Positions 8,571 through 17,764 are shown, numbered from the stretch's first letter. The stretch: 64,000 nucleotides of DNA from SPDF01 sp963699825 (GCA_963699825.1 CAVOVI010000001.1:496001-560000); one strand, 5' to 3'. Numbers and translations: made by a program. Notes: generated by a model from the sequence alone, not told the origin.

Positions 8571-9357
8571 GCAGGGCCGCCCGCATCACGTCGATCGGTG
8601 GCGTCTGTTTCGGAAACCAGCGCTTGATGGCGGCGGCGCCCTGAGCCAGCAACATCTCGCGCCCGTCAGCAGCCCGTCTGCCCGCCTCGCGCTGGAGCCG
8701 GACCCAGCTGGTTTCCCCTCTGCGGTACACCAGATCGAGTGCGGCGACCGCCTGCGGCGTTGCCTCGGGCCTGGAGGGGACGGGATCCCCGCTCTTCAAA
8801 CCGAGGGGAGTCGCGTTGATCACCAGAGTCGCCTCCTCCGCACCAGCCACCTCGATGCCCCGAGATCCGGCCCACGCGAGAAACGCCGCGGCCCGCTCGG
8901 GGCTGCGCGATGAGACCGCGAGTCGCGCCCCAGCCAGGCGGGCCGCCTCCGCCACGGCGCGTGCAGAACCACCCGTGCCGATGACGAGCCATGCCGGCGC
9001 ATCGACCTCCAGTCGCTGGAGCGCGGCCTGCACCCCTTCGACGTCCGTGCTGTCGCCTGCCAGCGCGGTCCCATCCCACCAGAAGGTGTTGCAGGCACCG
9101 AGCGCAGTGACCCGCTCCGTCGGCCGGGTGAGCGCCGAGGCGGCGACCTGCTTGTGCGGCACCGTCACGTTGCCACCCCCGCCCGCCTCCGCCAGTGCGG
9201 CCATCATGACGGGGACGTGAGCGGCGGAGCAGCGCAACGGGACATACACCGCGTCGAGGCCGAGGACCCTGAACGCGGCGTTCTGCATGGCGGGTGAGAG
9301 CGAGTGCGCCACCGGATCGCCCAGCAGCGCGAAGACGCGTGTCCTACCCCCCTGCAT
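8554..9357 (-). CDS. aroE: Shikimate dehydrogenase
   Basis: Reduces 3-dehydroshikimate to shikimate with NADPH in aromatic amino acid synthesis. The substrate site HSLSPAMQN, the catalytic lysine in NVTVPHK and the aspartate in STDVEG are present, followed by the nucleotide-binding GTGGSARAV. The ATG at 9357 is preferred over one 33 bases upstream because MQGGRTRVFALLGDP matches the family N-terminus and GGGAG precedes it. Length 267 residues. The start overlaps the end of the upstream phosphatase gene by 14 bases. Confidence 0.95.
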   Translation of the reverse strand: MQGGRTRVFALLGDPVAHSLSPAMQNAAFRVLGLDAVYVPLRCSAAHVPVMMAALAEAGGGGNVTVPHKQVAASALTRPTERVTALGACNTFWWDGTALAGDSTDVEGVQAALQRLEVDAPAWLVIGTGGSARAVAEAARLAGARLAVSSRSPERAAAFLAWAGSRGIEVAGAEEATLVINATPLGLKSGDPVPSRPEATPQAVAALDLVYRRGETSWVRLQREAGRRAADGREMLLAQGAAAIKRWFPKQTPPIDVMRAALHAALD

Positions 9358-9838
9358 TGCGCCGCTCCCGGGCCAGTCGTTCGGCGACAACGGTCACCAG
9401 CGCGGTGAGGTCATCCCGCGTCTCACGATAGACCTCCAGGTCAGCACCGAAGGGATCCGCCACCTCGGCCGCAGCCCCGGAACGACCGGCGTACTCGCCG
9501 AGGAGATGCACCCGATCGTCCCCGCCAAGCTCGAGCACTCTCGCGCGGTGATGACGTGCCATGGTCAGGATCAGATCGGATGCCGCCACCAGTTCACTGG
9601 TGACCAGTCGGGCGCGGTGGCTCGACAGGTCCAGCCCGCTCTCCAATCCAACGAGATAGGCCCCCTCAGACGCCGGCGCACCTTCCCAGGCACCTGTGCC
9701 GGCGGAGAGCACCTCGACGTCGGCTACGCCGCGCTCGGCCAGCGCCTGGCGCAGCAGCGCCTCCGCCAGCGGGCTGCGGCAGGTATTGCCGGTGCACACG
9801 AGCACCACCCGACGCGGGGGGACGTTGCTCGGCGGCAT
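9344..9838 (-). CDS. Low-molecular-weight phosphatase, YwlE-like (probable protein-arginine phosphatase)
   Basis: Cysteine-dependent phosphatase with the P-loop CTGNTCRS near residues 15-22 and the general-acid Asp in VADPFGADLEVY near 127. In Bacillus YwlE the threonine in this loop, in place of isoleucine, favours phospho-arginine over phospho-tyrosine, and the same CTGNTCR is seen here. As in Bacillus, the gene adjoins a Sua5/TsaC gene. No McsB kinase is in the window, so the arginine specificity is inference. Its ATG overlaps the tsaC stop codon (TGATG). 164 residues. Confidence 0.85.
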   Translation of the reverse strand: MPPSNVPPRRVVLVCTGNTCRSPLAEALLRQALAERGVADVEVLSAGTGAWEGAPASEGAYLVGLESGLDLSSHRARLVTSELVAASDLILTMARHHRARVLELGGDDRVHLLGEYAGRSGAAAEVADPFGADLEVYRETRDDLTALVTVVAERLARERRNAGG

Positions 9839-10489
9839 CAGGGGGCGAAGCTCCCAACCGCGCGACGAAGTTCGTCGCGGGGAATGGCCCCCTCCCGAAC
9901 CAGGCGCGGCAGCGCTTCGGTGCAGTCGACGATCGTGGAAGGAGGCACATTGCCGAGCACACCACCGTCGAGAATCAACAGTTCACCGGCTTGTACGGCC
10001 TCGGCGAAGAGTGGCGCGATCCCTTCGGCCCCCGCGGCTGGCGGACTGCCGGGGCGATTGGCAGATGTGGAGGTGAGCGGGATCTGGCAAGCCTCGATCA
10101 AACGACGAATCCCGCGATGCGATGTATACCGCACGCCGATGCCCCCCTTCCGCCCCGCGCAGGCGATCCGGCAGCCGCCCTTCACCGCCCTTCAGGATCA
10201 GCGTCAACGGCCCGGGCCAGAACGCGGCGGCCAGGGCACTCGCGGCGCGCGAATAGACCAGCCCCCAGGCCTCCGGCATCTTCTCGCTCGACACCAGCAG
10301 CAGGAACGGCTTCCTGGGCGGCCGCCCCTTGAGGCGGGCGAGAGCATCGAGCGCAGCCTCGGTGGGAGCGGAGCCGAGCCCATAGACTGTTTCGGTGGGA
10401 TAGGCCAGCAGCTTTCCGGCGGACAGGTGCGCGCGCACGGTCGGAATCGCGCGGTCGACATCGTCGGTGGTGAGGAACGGAAGCATCAT
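9838..10489 (-). CDS. tsaC: L-threonylcarbamoyladenylate synthase, TsaC/Sua5 family (one frame break)
   Basis: Makes threonylcarbamoyl-AMP from Thr, bicarbonate and ATP for t6A modification of tRNAs reading ANN codons. The N-terminal part has KLLAYPTETVYGLG and KGRPPRKPFLLLV; the C-terminal part, in another frame, has PLTSTSANRPGSPP and STIVDCT. The break falls at the C6 run at 10142-10147; with five C the frame is restored to about 216 residues. It overlaps ispD by 4 bases and the phosphatase gene by 1. Confidence 0.92.
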
Positions 10490-11182
10490 GATTCGCTCCG
10501 GAGCAGCGCTTCGGCGAGCACAAAGTCGGCGGCGGTCGTGAGCTTCAGGTTCGAGGGCCGGTCCGGTACGAGTTGGACTCGGCCGCCGATCCGCTCAACC
10601 AGTTCCGCATCGTCGGTGCCTTGCACCCCGTCGGCGGCCGCGGATGCGGTGGCGCGTTCCAGCACGTCCCGCGGGAAACCCTGCGGCGTCTGGGCGCGCC
10701 AGAGCCGCTGCCGCGGAATGGTCCGCTCGACGGCAGGCGGCCCGTCACCCTCCGCCGCCATCTTCAACGTATCTCCCAGCGGCACGGCCGCCACGGCGCC
10801 GCTGCCGGCAGCCGCCACGGCGATCACCGCATCAATCGTGTCGCGGGACACAAGCGGCCGCGCGCCGTCGTGCACCAGCACTACAGTGCACCCTGCGGGG
10901 AGCGCCGCGAGGGCGGCGCGCACCGAGTCTCCCCGTTCAGCCCCTCCAGCCACCAGGCGCAGACGATCCCCCGTGAGCGACTTCAGCCAGTCGGGCGGGT
11001 CGGCAACCACATCGGCCGGGAGCGCCACGACCAGGTGAGTGACAGATGGGATGGGAGGCGAACGGCCTCACCGCGCGGAGCAGCACCGGAATACCGGCGA
11101 GTTCACGAAACTGCTTGGGCGTCCCGCCGAGACGAGTACCACGCCCCGCGGCCACGACGATTACCCCGACGTCAGGCGGCAA
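10486..11182 (-). CDS. ispD: 2-C-methyl-D-erythritol 4-phosphate cytidylyltransferase (one frame break)
   Basis: Third step of the MEP isoprenoid pathway, forming CDP-ME from MEP and CTP. The N-terminal part holds the nucleotide-binding motif VVAAGRGTRLGGTPKQF and the rest holds VLVHDGARPLVS, RAQTPQGFPRDVL and GTDDAELVE. The two parts are offset by one surplus base near 11035; corrected length is about 231 residues, normal for IspD. It begins inside the last 11 bases of radA and runs into tsaC. Confidence 0.93.
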
Positions 11183-12545
11183 GGCTCTTCACCAGTTGAT
11201 CGATGTGGTCCACGCCGACCACGGTGATGCCCGCGACCGATGGCGGATTGCGTCCCGGTGAGAAGACGCGCCGAAACCCCAGCCGCGCCGCTTCGGTCAT
11301 CCGCCGCTCCATGCCGCTGATGGGGCGCACCTCGCCACCGAGGCCGATCTCGCCGAGGTAGAGCACGTCCGCCGGGACCGCCTTCCCGTGGAGGCTCGAG
11401 AGCAGTGCGGCGGCCACCGCCAGGTCGGCCCCCGGCTCAGCGAGGCGCACACCGGCCGTGGCCTGCACGAAGACGTCGAGCGACGCGAACGAGGTGTTGC
11501 CGCGCCGTTCCAGGACGGCGAGGAGGACGGCGAGGCGCTTCGGATCGAGGCCGGTCGCGACGCGCTGCGGGGTGCCGTAGCCCGATGGTGCGGCCAGCGC
11601 CTGCACCTCGACCAGGACCGGGCGTGTGCCCTCCATCAATGCGGTGACCGCGCTTCCGCTGGTGCCGGTGGCGCGCGCGGCGAGGAACATCGCCGACGGG
11701 TTCGGCACCGCAACGAGGCCGCGCTCGGTCATCGAGAAGACGCCGAGTTCGTCCACGGAGCCGAATCGGTTCTTGGTGGCCCGGAGGAGGCGATAGTCGA
11801 GCGAGCCCTCGCCCTCGAAGTAGAGCACGGTGTCCACGATGTGCTCGAGCGTCTTCGGGCCCGCAATCCCGCCGCCCTTGGTCACGTGGCCGACCACGAC
11901 CACCGCCGTGCCGGTCTCCTTCGCGTAGCGCATCAGGAGCGCCGCCGACTCCCGCACCTGCCCGACGTTGCCGGGGGCGCTCTCGAGGGAGTCGGTATAG
12001 ACAGTCTGAATGGAGTCGAGGACGAGGAACTCGGCGGGCAGCGCGGCGGCGGCCTCGAGCACCGCCTCGAGGCGGGTCTCCCCGAGCACGTGCACCGGCC
12101 CGGCGTCCTCCTCCAGGCGCGCCGCGCGGAGGCGAAGCTGATCAGGGGACTCCTCGCCGCTGGCGTAGAGCACTCTCCGTCCGCCGGACTCCAGCCGAGC
12201 CGCGACCTGGAGCAACAGCGTGGACTTGCCGATGCCCGGCTCGCCGCCGATAAGGGTCATGGATCCAGGGACAATGCCTCCACCCAGGACGAAATCGAGC
12301 TCGGGGAGGCCGGTAGACCAGCGGATGAGGCGGGATTCTGCGATGTCGCGAAGACGGACGGCAGGCGCGGCGGGTACATGGGACGTACGGGGAGCGGATC
12401 GGCGGCTGGCTCGTGTGGAGGCCGCGCGCACGAGCGGCTCCTCCGCCACCGTGTTCCATGTCTCGCACCCCTCGCACCGGCCGACCCACTTGGGATGGTC
12501 GTGACCGCACTCTGTACACCGATAGACCGACTGCGTGCGGGCCAT
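11172..12545 (-). CDS. radA: DNA repair protein RadA (Sms)
   Basis: RecA-like ATPase that helps process recombination intermediates. In order: an N-terminal zinc finger (CTECGHDHPKWVGRCEGC, residues 10-27), a RecA-type core with Walker A GGEPGIGKSTLL near 105, the RadA-specific KNRFGSVDELGVF near 260, and a C-terminal Lon-protease-like domain ending in YLGEIGLGGEVRP. The ATG at 12545 gives 457 residues; a longer upstream frame is antisense-like extension into dnaB. It follows dnaB with a 1-base gap. Confidence 0.96.
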   Translation of the reverse strand: MARTQSVYRCTECGHDHPKWVGRCEGCETWNTVAEEPLVRAASTRASRRSAPRTSHVPAAPAVRLRDIAESRLIRWSTGLPELDFVLGGGIVPGSMTLIGGEPGIGKSTLLLQVAARLESGGRRVLYASGEESPDQLRLRAARLEEDAGPVHVLGETRLEAVLEAAAALPAEFLVLDSIQTVYTDSLESAPGNVGQVRESAALLMRYAKETGTAVVVVGHVTKGGGIAGPKTLEHIVDTVLYFEGEGSLDYRLLRATKNRFGSVDELGVFSMTERGLVAVPNPSAMFLAARATGTSGSAVTALMEGTRPVLVEVQALAAPSGYGTPQRVATGLDPKRLAVLLAVLERRGNTSFASLDVFVQATAGVRLAEPGADLAVAAALLSSLHGKAVPADVLYLGEIGLGGEVRPISGMERRMTEAARLGFRRVFSPGRNPPSVAGITVVGVDHIDQLVKSLAA

Positions 12546-12546
12546 G

Positions 12547-13923
12547 CTACTCCGGGTCGTCGCGGCTTGAGAAGCTGTCGAAGCGGGTGTATTCACGGCT
12601 GAAGCGCAATTGCACATCGCCGGTCGGGCCGTTGCGGTTCTTTGCCAGCATGATGTCGGCCAACCCCCGCTTCGACTCGTCCTCCCGGTCATAGTACTCC
12701 GGGCGGTGAATGAACATGACGAGGTCGGCGTCCTGTTCGATGGCGCCGGAATCCCGCAGGTCGGAGAGGATCGGGCGCCGTTCTCCACCCCGCTGCTCCG
12801 AGGCGCGCGACAGCTGGCTCAGCGCGACCACCGGCACCGCAAGCTCTCGGGCGAGCGCCTTCAGCGAGCGGGAAATGTCGCTGATTTCCTGCACCCGGTT
12901 CTCGGCGTATTCGGGGCTCCGCATCAACTGCAGGTAGTCCACCACGACCATCTTGATGTCGTTGTCGGCCTTGAGCCGCCGTGCCTTGCTGCGCATTTCC
13001 AGCAATGAAAGGCTCGGCGTGTCGTCGATCCAGACCGGGCAGCTCTGCAGCACACCGGCGGCGCGCGCGAGATTGGTGAAGTCCGCGTCGCGAAGCCCCC
13101 CCTGCCGTACCCGCTGGCTGTCCACCCGCGCCTCGGCGGTGAGCATCCGCTGGACCAGCTGGTCGCGCGACATTTCCAGCGAGAAGATCGCGACCCCTTC
13201 CCCTTCCACCGCCGCGTGCGTGGCGATGTTCAGACAGAAGGCGGTCTTGCCCATCGAGGGCCGGGCGGCAACGATCACGAGCTCGGACGGCTGGAACCCG
13301 GAGGTCAGCTTGTCCAAATCTACGAAGCCGCTCGGCACCCCCGTGATCGATTTCCCGCTGCGCTGGAGCGCTTCGATGCGCTCCATCGTGGGCCAGAGCA
13401 TCTCCTTGAGGCGGCTGAACCCCTCGCTGCCACGCTCCTGCGAAATCTGGAAGATCCGCGACTCCGCCTTGTCGAGCAGGTCGGAGGCGGTCGCCCGCCC
13501 GTCGTACGCTTCGGTGATGATGCCGGTGGAGGTCTCGATCAGGCGACGGAGGATCGCCTTGTCCTTCACGATCCGCGCGTGGTACTCGAGATTGGCGGCG
13601 GTGGGGACGGCGTCGACGAGGTCGGCCAGGTAGTCGGGGCCGCCAACGGCGTCGAGTTCACCGCGACGACCGAGCTCCTCGCGTAGCGTGACGGGGTCGA
13701 TGACGGTCCGCCGTTCCACGAGGGCGACCATCGCGCGGAAAAGCCGGCGATTCGCCTCCCGATAGAACATCTCGTCCAGCACCAATTCCGTCGCCATGAG
13801 GGCGGCGTCCTGGTCGAGCAGCATGGCACCCAGCACTGCCTGCTCCGCCTCCTGGCTCCAGGGGACGGCGCGGCCGGTGTAGGTCTCAGCGATCGAGGAG
13901 CTGTCGGGCGATACGGACGTCAT
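12547..13923 (-). CDS. dnaB: Replicative DNA helicase DnaB
   Basis: Hexameric 5'-3' helicase that opens the replication fork. The N-terminal domain (PWSQEAEQAVLGAMLLD) is followed by the RecA-like motor domain with Walker A ARPSMGKTAF near residue 222, DnaB motifs FSLEMS, VVVDYLQLM and LSQLSRASEQR. Length 458 residues, intact, no intein. The start at 13923 overlaps the end of the glycosylase gene by 38 bases, so the two are likely coupled. Confidence 0.97.
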   Translation of the reverse strand: MTSVSPDSSSIAETYTGRAVPWSQEAEQAVLGAMLLDQDAALMATELVLDEMFYREANRRLFRAMVALVERRTVIDPVTLREELGRRGELDAVGGPDYLADLVDAVPTAANLEYHARIVKDKAILRRLIETSTGIITEAYDGRATASDLLDKAESRIFQISQERGSEGFSRLKEMLWPTMERIEALQRSGKSITGVPSGFVDLDKLTSGFQPSELVIVAARPSMGKTAFCLNIATHAAVEGEGVAIFSLEMSRDQLVQRMLTAEARVDSQRVRQGGLRDADFTNLARAAGVLQSCPVWIDDTPSLSLLEMRSKARRLKADNDIKMVVVDYLQLMRSPEYAENRVQEISDISRSLKALARELAVPVVALSQLSRASEQRGGERRPILSDLRDSGAIEQDADLVMFIHRPEYYDREDESKRGLADIMLAKNRNGPTGDVQLRFSREYTRFDSFSSRDDPE

Positions 13924-14689
13924 CCCAGGTCGGCTTCTTCCAATTCGGGTTGCGGAGCAGTGCGGCAGGGTGGTAGGTGACCACCAGCGGGATGCCCCCA
14001 TAGGTGTGGACCGCGCCGCGCATCGCGCCAAGGCTCTTCCGGACACCGAGCAGCGACTCGGCCGCGGTGGCGCCGAGCGCCAGGATCACCTTCGGGCGGA
14101 CCAGCTGCACCTGTCGGCGGAGATACGGAAGGCAGGCGGTGGACTCGTCCGGCAACGGCTTCCGGTTCTGCGGGGGCCGGCACTTCACGACATTGGCAAT
14201 GAATACACTCTCCCGCGGAATCCCGATAGATCCAAGAATCTGCGTCAGGAGATCTCCCGCGGCGCCCACGAAGGGACGACCGGTCTCATCCTCAGTGGCG
14301 CCCGGGCCCTCACCAATCAGCATCAGTTCAGCCGACGGATTCCCCTCGCCCGGGACGGTGTTCTTCCGGCCCTGCGCCAGGCCGCAGCGGGTGCAGCCGG
14401 CGATCCGCTCGGCGATCGCACTGAGCGAATCGAGCGCACCGAGCCCGTCGCCGAGGAGGTCGGGAGCCGGGAGGTCAATCGTGAGGCCGGGGCCGGGGAT
14501 GGGCGGGGCACCCTTTTGCCAGTCGACGGGCGGCAATGGGCGGGGAAGCGGGGAGGCGGGGAGGGCCTCGCCACCCACCACCTTTGAACTCCCTTCCCCG
14601 CTTTCCCGCGTCCCCGCCTCGGCGAGATAGATCTCCGCTCCACCGAGCTCCATTTGCTGCCGAAGGTACGCCTGCCACTTATCCGACAA
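13886..14689 (-). CDS. Type-4 (Fe-S) uracil-DNA glycosylase
   Basis: Base-excision repair enzyme that removes uracil from DNA. The family-4 motif GEGPGATEDETGRPFVG and the C-terminal motif TYHPAALLRNP are present, with Fe-S cysteines in CTRCGL near residue 100, CRPPQNRKPLPDESTAC near 168 and nearby. The N-terminal 60 residues are unusual: they are encoded by a GCGGGGAA-type inverted repeat (14537-14622) that occurs elsewhere only between genes. The C-terminus overlaps dnaB by 38 bases, and the start overlaps coaBC by 11. Confidence 0.92.
   Translation of the reverse strand: MSDKWQAYLRQQMELGGAEIYLAEAGTRESGEGSSKVVGGEALPASPLPRPLPPVDWQKGAPPIPGPGLTIDLPAPDLLGDGLGALDSLSAIAERIAGCTRCGLAQGRKNTVPGEGNPSAELMLIGEGPGATEDETGRPFVGAAGDLLTQILGSIGIPRESVFIANVVKCRPPQNRKPLPDESTACLPYLRRQVQLVRPKVILALGATAAESLLGVRKSLGAMRGAVHTYGGIPLVVTYHPAALLRNPNWKKPTWDDVRIARQLLDR
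14537..14622. repeat. GCGGGGAA-type inverted repeat inside the glycosylase gene
   Basis: Left arm of GCGGGGAA/GCGGGGAG units (about 14540-14563) and a right arm of the complementary TTCCCCGC/TCCCCGCC units (about 14592-14618), with a spacer of about 30 bases. The same design occurs at 17691-17762. It encodes residues about 23-51 of the glycosylase without breaking its frame. Confidence 0.75.
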
Positions 14690-15875
14690 TGCGCGCCTCC
14701 ACTGCGTCGAGGATTGTGTCGGCCACCTCGCGCTTCGAGGCCAGCGGCACGACCCGCGCGTTGCCTTCGCGGTCGAGAATCGCCACCCGGTTGGTGTCCA
14801 CGTCGAATCCTGCTCCAGGTTCGAGGGCGTCGTTGACGACGATCAGGTCGAGCGCCTTCCCCTCAAGCTTGGTGCGCGCCTTCTGGATGGCATCGCCCGT
14901 CTCCAGGGCAAACCCGACGATGACGCTTCCTGCCTTGCGCACCGCCACGGTCGCGCGCAGGATGTCGGCGGTCGGCTCCATCGGGATGGCGAGCGCGCCG
15001 TCGGTGCGAGGCCGCTTGGCTGTGCTCGGGCTGGATGGACGGTAGTCCGCGGGCGCGGCCGCCATGATCAGCACATCAGCCCCTGGCAGTTCCTTCGCCA
15101 CCGCCTGCTCCAAATCCTCCGTCGTCTCCACCGAGCAGAGGCGGACGCCGACCGGCGGATTCAGCGTGACCGGCCCGCTGATCAGCACCACGTCCGCGCC
15201 GCGTTCCCATGCCGCCTCGGCGAGGCGGTATCCCATCTTCCCGCTGGACCGATTGGTCACCACGCGTACCGGATCAATTGGCTCGCGGGTCGGCCCGGCG
15301 GTCACGACCACCGTCCGGCCGGCCAGTGCGCTCCCCCTGCGGAGCACCCGTGCCGCGTGCGCAAAGATCGTCTCGGGTTCGCTCATCCGGCCCGGGCGAT
15401 CCGATGGGCCCTCGGCGAGCGGTCCCACTTCCGGGCCGACGAAGGCCCATCCGCGCTTGGCGAGCGCCGCGACATTACGGCTCGTCGCCTCATGCGCGTA
15501 CATCGCATCATTCATGGCTGGGGCGACCAACACCGGCCCGGTGCGGGCGAGGAGCATCGCTGTCAGCACGTCATCGGCGATCCCCTGCGCCGCGCGAGCG
15601 AGCAGTTGCGCCGTGGCCGGGGCGAGGATGACAAGATCGGCGTTGTCGGCGAGCCGGACATGCGCGAGCGCCCGGTCCGGCTCCCAGAGGGAAGTCAGGA
15701 CCGGGCGCCCGGTCAGTGCCTCAAATGTGAGCGGCCGCACGAACTCTGCAGCGGCACGCGTGAGGACGACATCCACCCGCGCCCCCGCCTCGGTCAGGCG
15801 TCGGGCAAGAATGCAGCTCTTATAGCATGCGATTCCGCCCGACACGCCGAGGACGACGTGCCGGCCGGCCCACAC
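14679..15875 (-). CDS. coaBC: Bifunctional phosphopantothenoylcysteine decarboxylase / phosphopantothenate-cysteine ligase
   Basis: Coenzyme A synthesis: CoaB joins phosphopantothenate and cysteine (CTP), CoaC decarboxylates the product with FMN. The CoaC half has LGVSGGIACYKS, the active-site His in ALAHVRLADNAD and the PAMN motif in LVAPAMNDAMY. The CoaB half has TAGPTREPIDPVRVVTNRSSGKMG and AAAPADYRP. The flap cysteine usually seen in ACG before GRM.EP is here Glu (PLAEGPSDRPGRMSEP). GTG start, 398 residues; begins 1 base after rpoZ. Confidence 0.95.
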   Translation of the reverse strand: MWAGRHVVLGVSGGIACYKSCILARRLTEAGARVDVVLTRAAAEFVRPLTFEALTGRPVLTSLWEPDRALAHVRLADNADLVILAPATAQLLARAAQGIADDVLTAMLLARTGPVLVAPAMNDAMYAHEATSRNVAALAKRGWAFVGPEVGPLAEGPSDRPGRMSEPETIFAHAARVLRRGSALAGRTVVVTAGPTREPIDPVRVVTNRSSGKMGYRLAEAAWERGADVVLISGPVTLNPPVGVRLCSVETTEDLEQAVAKELPGADVLIMAAAPADYRPSSPSTAKRPRTDGALAIPMEPTADILRATVAVRKAGSVIVGFALETGDAIQKARTKLEGKALDLIVVNDALEPGAGFDVDTNRVAILDREGNARVVPLASKREVADTILDAVEARIVG

Positions 15876-15876
15876 G

Positions 15877-16089
15877 CTACGCCTCGGAGCGGCGGCGGCG
15901 GATCATCTTGTACTCGAGCCCGCCGAAGGTGAGCGCCTCGAGGGCGGTCGTCGTCAGCTTCTCGTCGCCGGTGTCCAGGTGGTCGCGGGGGAATTCGTTC
16001 AGGTAGCGCGCGAACTTGGCCGCGACCAGAACGCCGAGGTACTTGTTGCCGGCCTTCCGAGCCGCATCCACCGGGGTGTAGATCTTCAT
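15877..16089 (-). CDS. rpoZ: RNA polymerase omega subunit
   Basis: Small subunit that helps assemble the beta' subunit of RNA polymerase. The ATG at 16089 starts MKIYTPVDAARKAGNKYLGV; the 70-residue length, the ALEALTFGGLEYKMIRRR C-terminus and the gmk-rpoZ-coaBC order support the call. A longer upstream frame has no family match. A ribosome site (AGGGAGCAGG) lies before the ATG. Omega sequences are short and variable, so context carries part of the evidence. Confidence 0.88.
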   Translation of the reverse strand: MKIYTPVDAARKAGNKYLGVLVAAKFARYLNEFPRDHLDTGDEKLTTTALEALTFGGLEYKMIRRRRSEA

Positions 16090-16111
16090 TGGTTCCTGCT
16101 CCCTTGGTTGG

Positions 16112-16753
16112 TCATACGCTATCGCTGTTGGCCGCCGCGGCGACACCCTCGCGCAGCAATTCCACGAATCCAGCGAGGTCTCGCCGGCGGGCCACACGGC
16201 TCGATTCGGCGTCGAGGATCGCCCCGACCTCACTTACTGCGTCGCGCAGGTGCTCGTTGATCACGACGTAGTCATACTCCGTCACCGCCAGCAGTTCTTC
16301 CGCCGCCCGCGCCAGCCGAACCCGCCGCGTCTCCGGCGACTCCGTGTCCCTGCCGCGCAGCCGCTCGACGAGCACCTTGGCCGACGGTGGCAGGACGAAG
16401 ACCCGGACCGCCTTGGGCATCTTCTCCATCACCTGCCGGGCGCCCTCCACCTCGATGTCCAGCACCGCGTGGCGGCCCCCGCCGAGGACCCGGTCGATCT
16501 CGGACCGCAACGTGCCGTAGCGGTTTCCGCCGTACGTTGCGTGCTCGAGGAACTCTCCCGCCGCGACCCGCCGCTCAAACTCTTCCGCGGTCAGGAAGTG
16601 GTAGTCGTGTCCGTCCTGCTCTCCGTGCCGCGGCGGGCGGGTCGTCGCCGACACCGAGTATCCCACATCGGTCCGGGCCTGCAGCAGCGCCCGCGCGATC
16701 GTGGTCTTGCCACCGCCGGAGGGCGAGGAGAGCACCAGGAGAAATGGCGTCAC
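16112..16753 (-). CDS. gmk: Guanylate kinase
   Basis: Phosphorylates GMP to GDP with ATP. It has the P-loop LSSPSGGGKTT near residue 8, the GMP-binding motifs TTRPPRHGEQDGHDY near 38 and LDIEVEGARQV near 95, and a lid region RLRGRDTES. The GTG start overlaps the yicC stop (GTGA); 213 residues. A much longer frame extends upstream but is only the shadow of yicC. Confidence 0.96.
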   Translation of the reverse strand: MTPFLLVLSSPSGGGKTTIARALLQARTDVGYSVSATTRPPRHGEQDGHDYHFLTAEEFERRVAAGEFLEHATYGGNRYGTLRSEIDRVLGGGRHAVLDIEVEGARQVMEKMPKAVRVFVLPPSAKVLVERLRGRDTESPETRRVRLARAAEELLAVTEYDYVVINEHLRDAVSEVGAILDAESSRVARRRDLAGFVELLREGVAAAANSDSV

Positions 16754-17625
16754 TCGAGGTTCTCGAGCTGTTCGCGGAACTTCTCCATCTCGCCCTTCAT
16801 CAGGATGACCTGCTGCGAGATCTCCGCGTCGTTCGCCTTGGAGCCCATCGTGTTGATTTCCCGTCCGAGTTCCTGCGCCAGAAACCCGAGCTGCTTCCCC
16901 ACCGGCCCATCGCCGGCGAGCGCCGCGCGACACGCCGCCACATGCGACGCGAACCGCACCAGCTCTTCCGTGATGTCGAGCTTGTCGGCCAGGAGCGCGA
17001 GTTCCTGCGCCAGACGGGGCTCGTCGACGGCGCGACCGTCGAGCAGCTCCGTCACCGCCGTGCGCAGCCGGTCCCGTTCGCGAGGCAGGCGCGCGGGCGC
17101 GAGTTCGGCCACACGGCCGGCGGCCGACTCCAGCAAGTCGAGCCGATGCGAGAGCTCGGTCGCGAGCGCATCGCCTTCTCGACGACGCATGGCGGCACAC
17201 TCCGCGATCGCCGCGGACACGATCGGCTCGAACTCCGTCCAGGTGACCGCCGGGATCTCGCTCCCGTCGAAGACCAGCACCTCGGGTTGCCGGGCGACCA
17301 GGTCCAGCGAGACCTCACCGACCAACCCGAGGCTGGTCTGCAATTCCCGCAGCCGCGCCACGACGACGCGGGCCCGCTCCATATTCAGGGCGAGCGCCGC
17401 CTCGCGCGCCGGCGACTCCAGCCAGCGGACCCCGACGCTGATGTGGCCGCGCTCGAGATCCTTGCGAAGTCGATCGCGCAGTTCCGACTCGAGCGGGGCC
17501 AGATCGGAGGGCAACTTGGCCGACAGGTTGAAGAACCGGTGGTTGACGGTCCGGATCTCAATCCGGAGGCGTCCGCCAGCCGCATTCCCTTCCCCTGCTC
17601 CGAACCCGGTCATGCTCTGCGGCAC
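16750..17625 (-). CDS. yicC: YicC/YloC-family endoribonuclease
   Basis: Conserved protein family recently shown to have RNA-cleaving activity; the physiological target here is unknown. It begins VPQSMTGFGAGEG, matching the family N-terminus SMTGFG; the GTG at 17625 is chosen over an ATG 27 bases upstream. The C-terminal DUF1732 region has LDITEELVRFASHV and the signature GREINTMGSKANDAEISQ. 291 residues. The yicC-gmk-rpoZ-coaBC order is widespread in bacteria. Confidence 0.92.
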   Translation of the reverse strand: MPQSMTGFGAGEGNAAGGRLRIEIRTVNHRFFNLSAKLPSDLAPLESELRDRLRKDLERGHISVGVRWLESPAREAALALNMERARVVVARLRELQTSLGLVGEVSLDLVARQPEVLVFDGSEIPAVTWTEFEPIVSAAIAECAAMRRREGDALATELSHRLDLLESAAGRVAELAPARLPRERDRLRTAVTELLDGRAVDEPRLAQELALLADKLDITEELVRFASHVAACRAALAGDGPVGKQLGFLAQELGREINTMGSKANDAEISQQVILMKGEMEKFREQLENLE

Positions 17626-17690
17626 GCAACCCCCGCGAATCTGGTAAAGCATGTAAAGATAGCGGGTTTGGTGACCACAGGACAGGCCAG

Positions 17691-17762
17691 GGAGAAACGC
17701 GGGGAAGCGGGGAAGCGGGGAGGTCCACCCACTTCCCAGCCTCCCCGCGTTCCCGCCGAGGT
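17691..17762. repeat. GCGGGGAA-type inverted repeat
   Basis: GCGGGGAA units on the left (about 17699-17722) face complementary CTCCCCGCGTTCCCGCC on the right (about 17740-17757). It fills most of the gap between the outer-membrane protein gene and yicC. It could act as a transcription terminator or attenuator but has no T tract. Confidence 0.7.
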
Positions 17763-17764
17763 TG

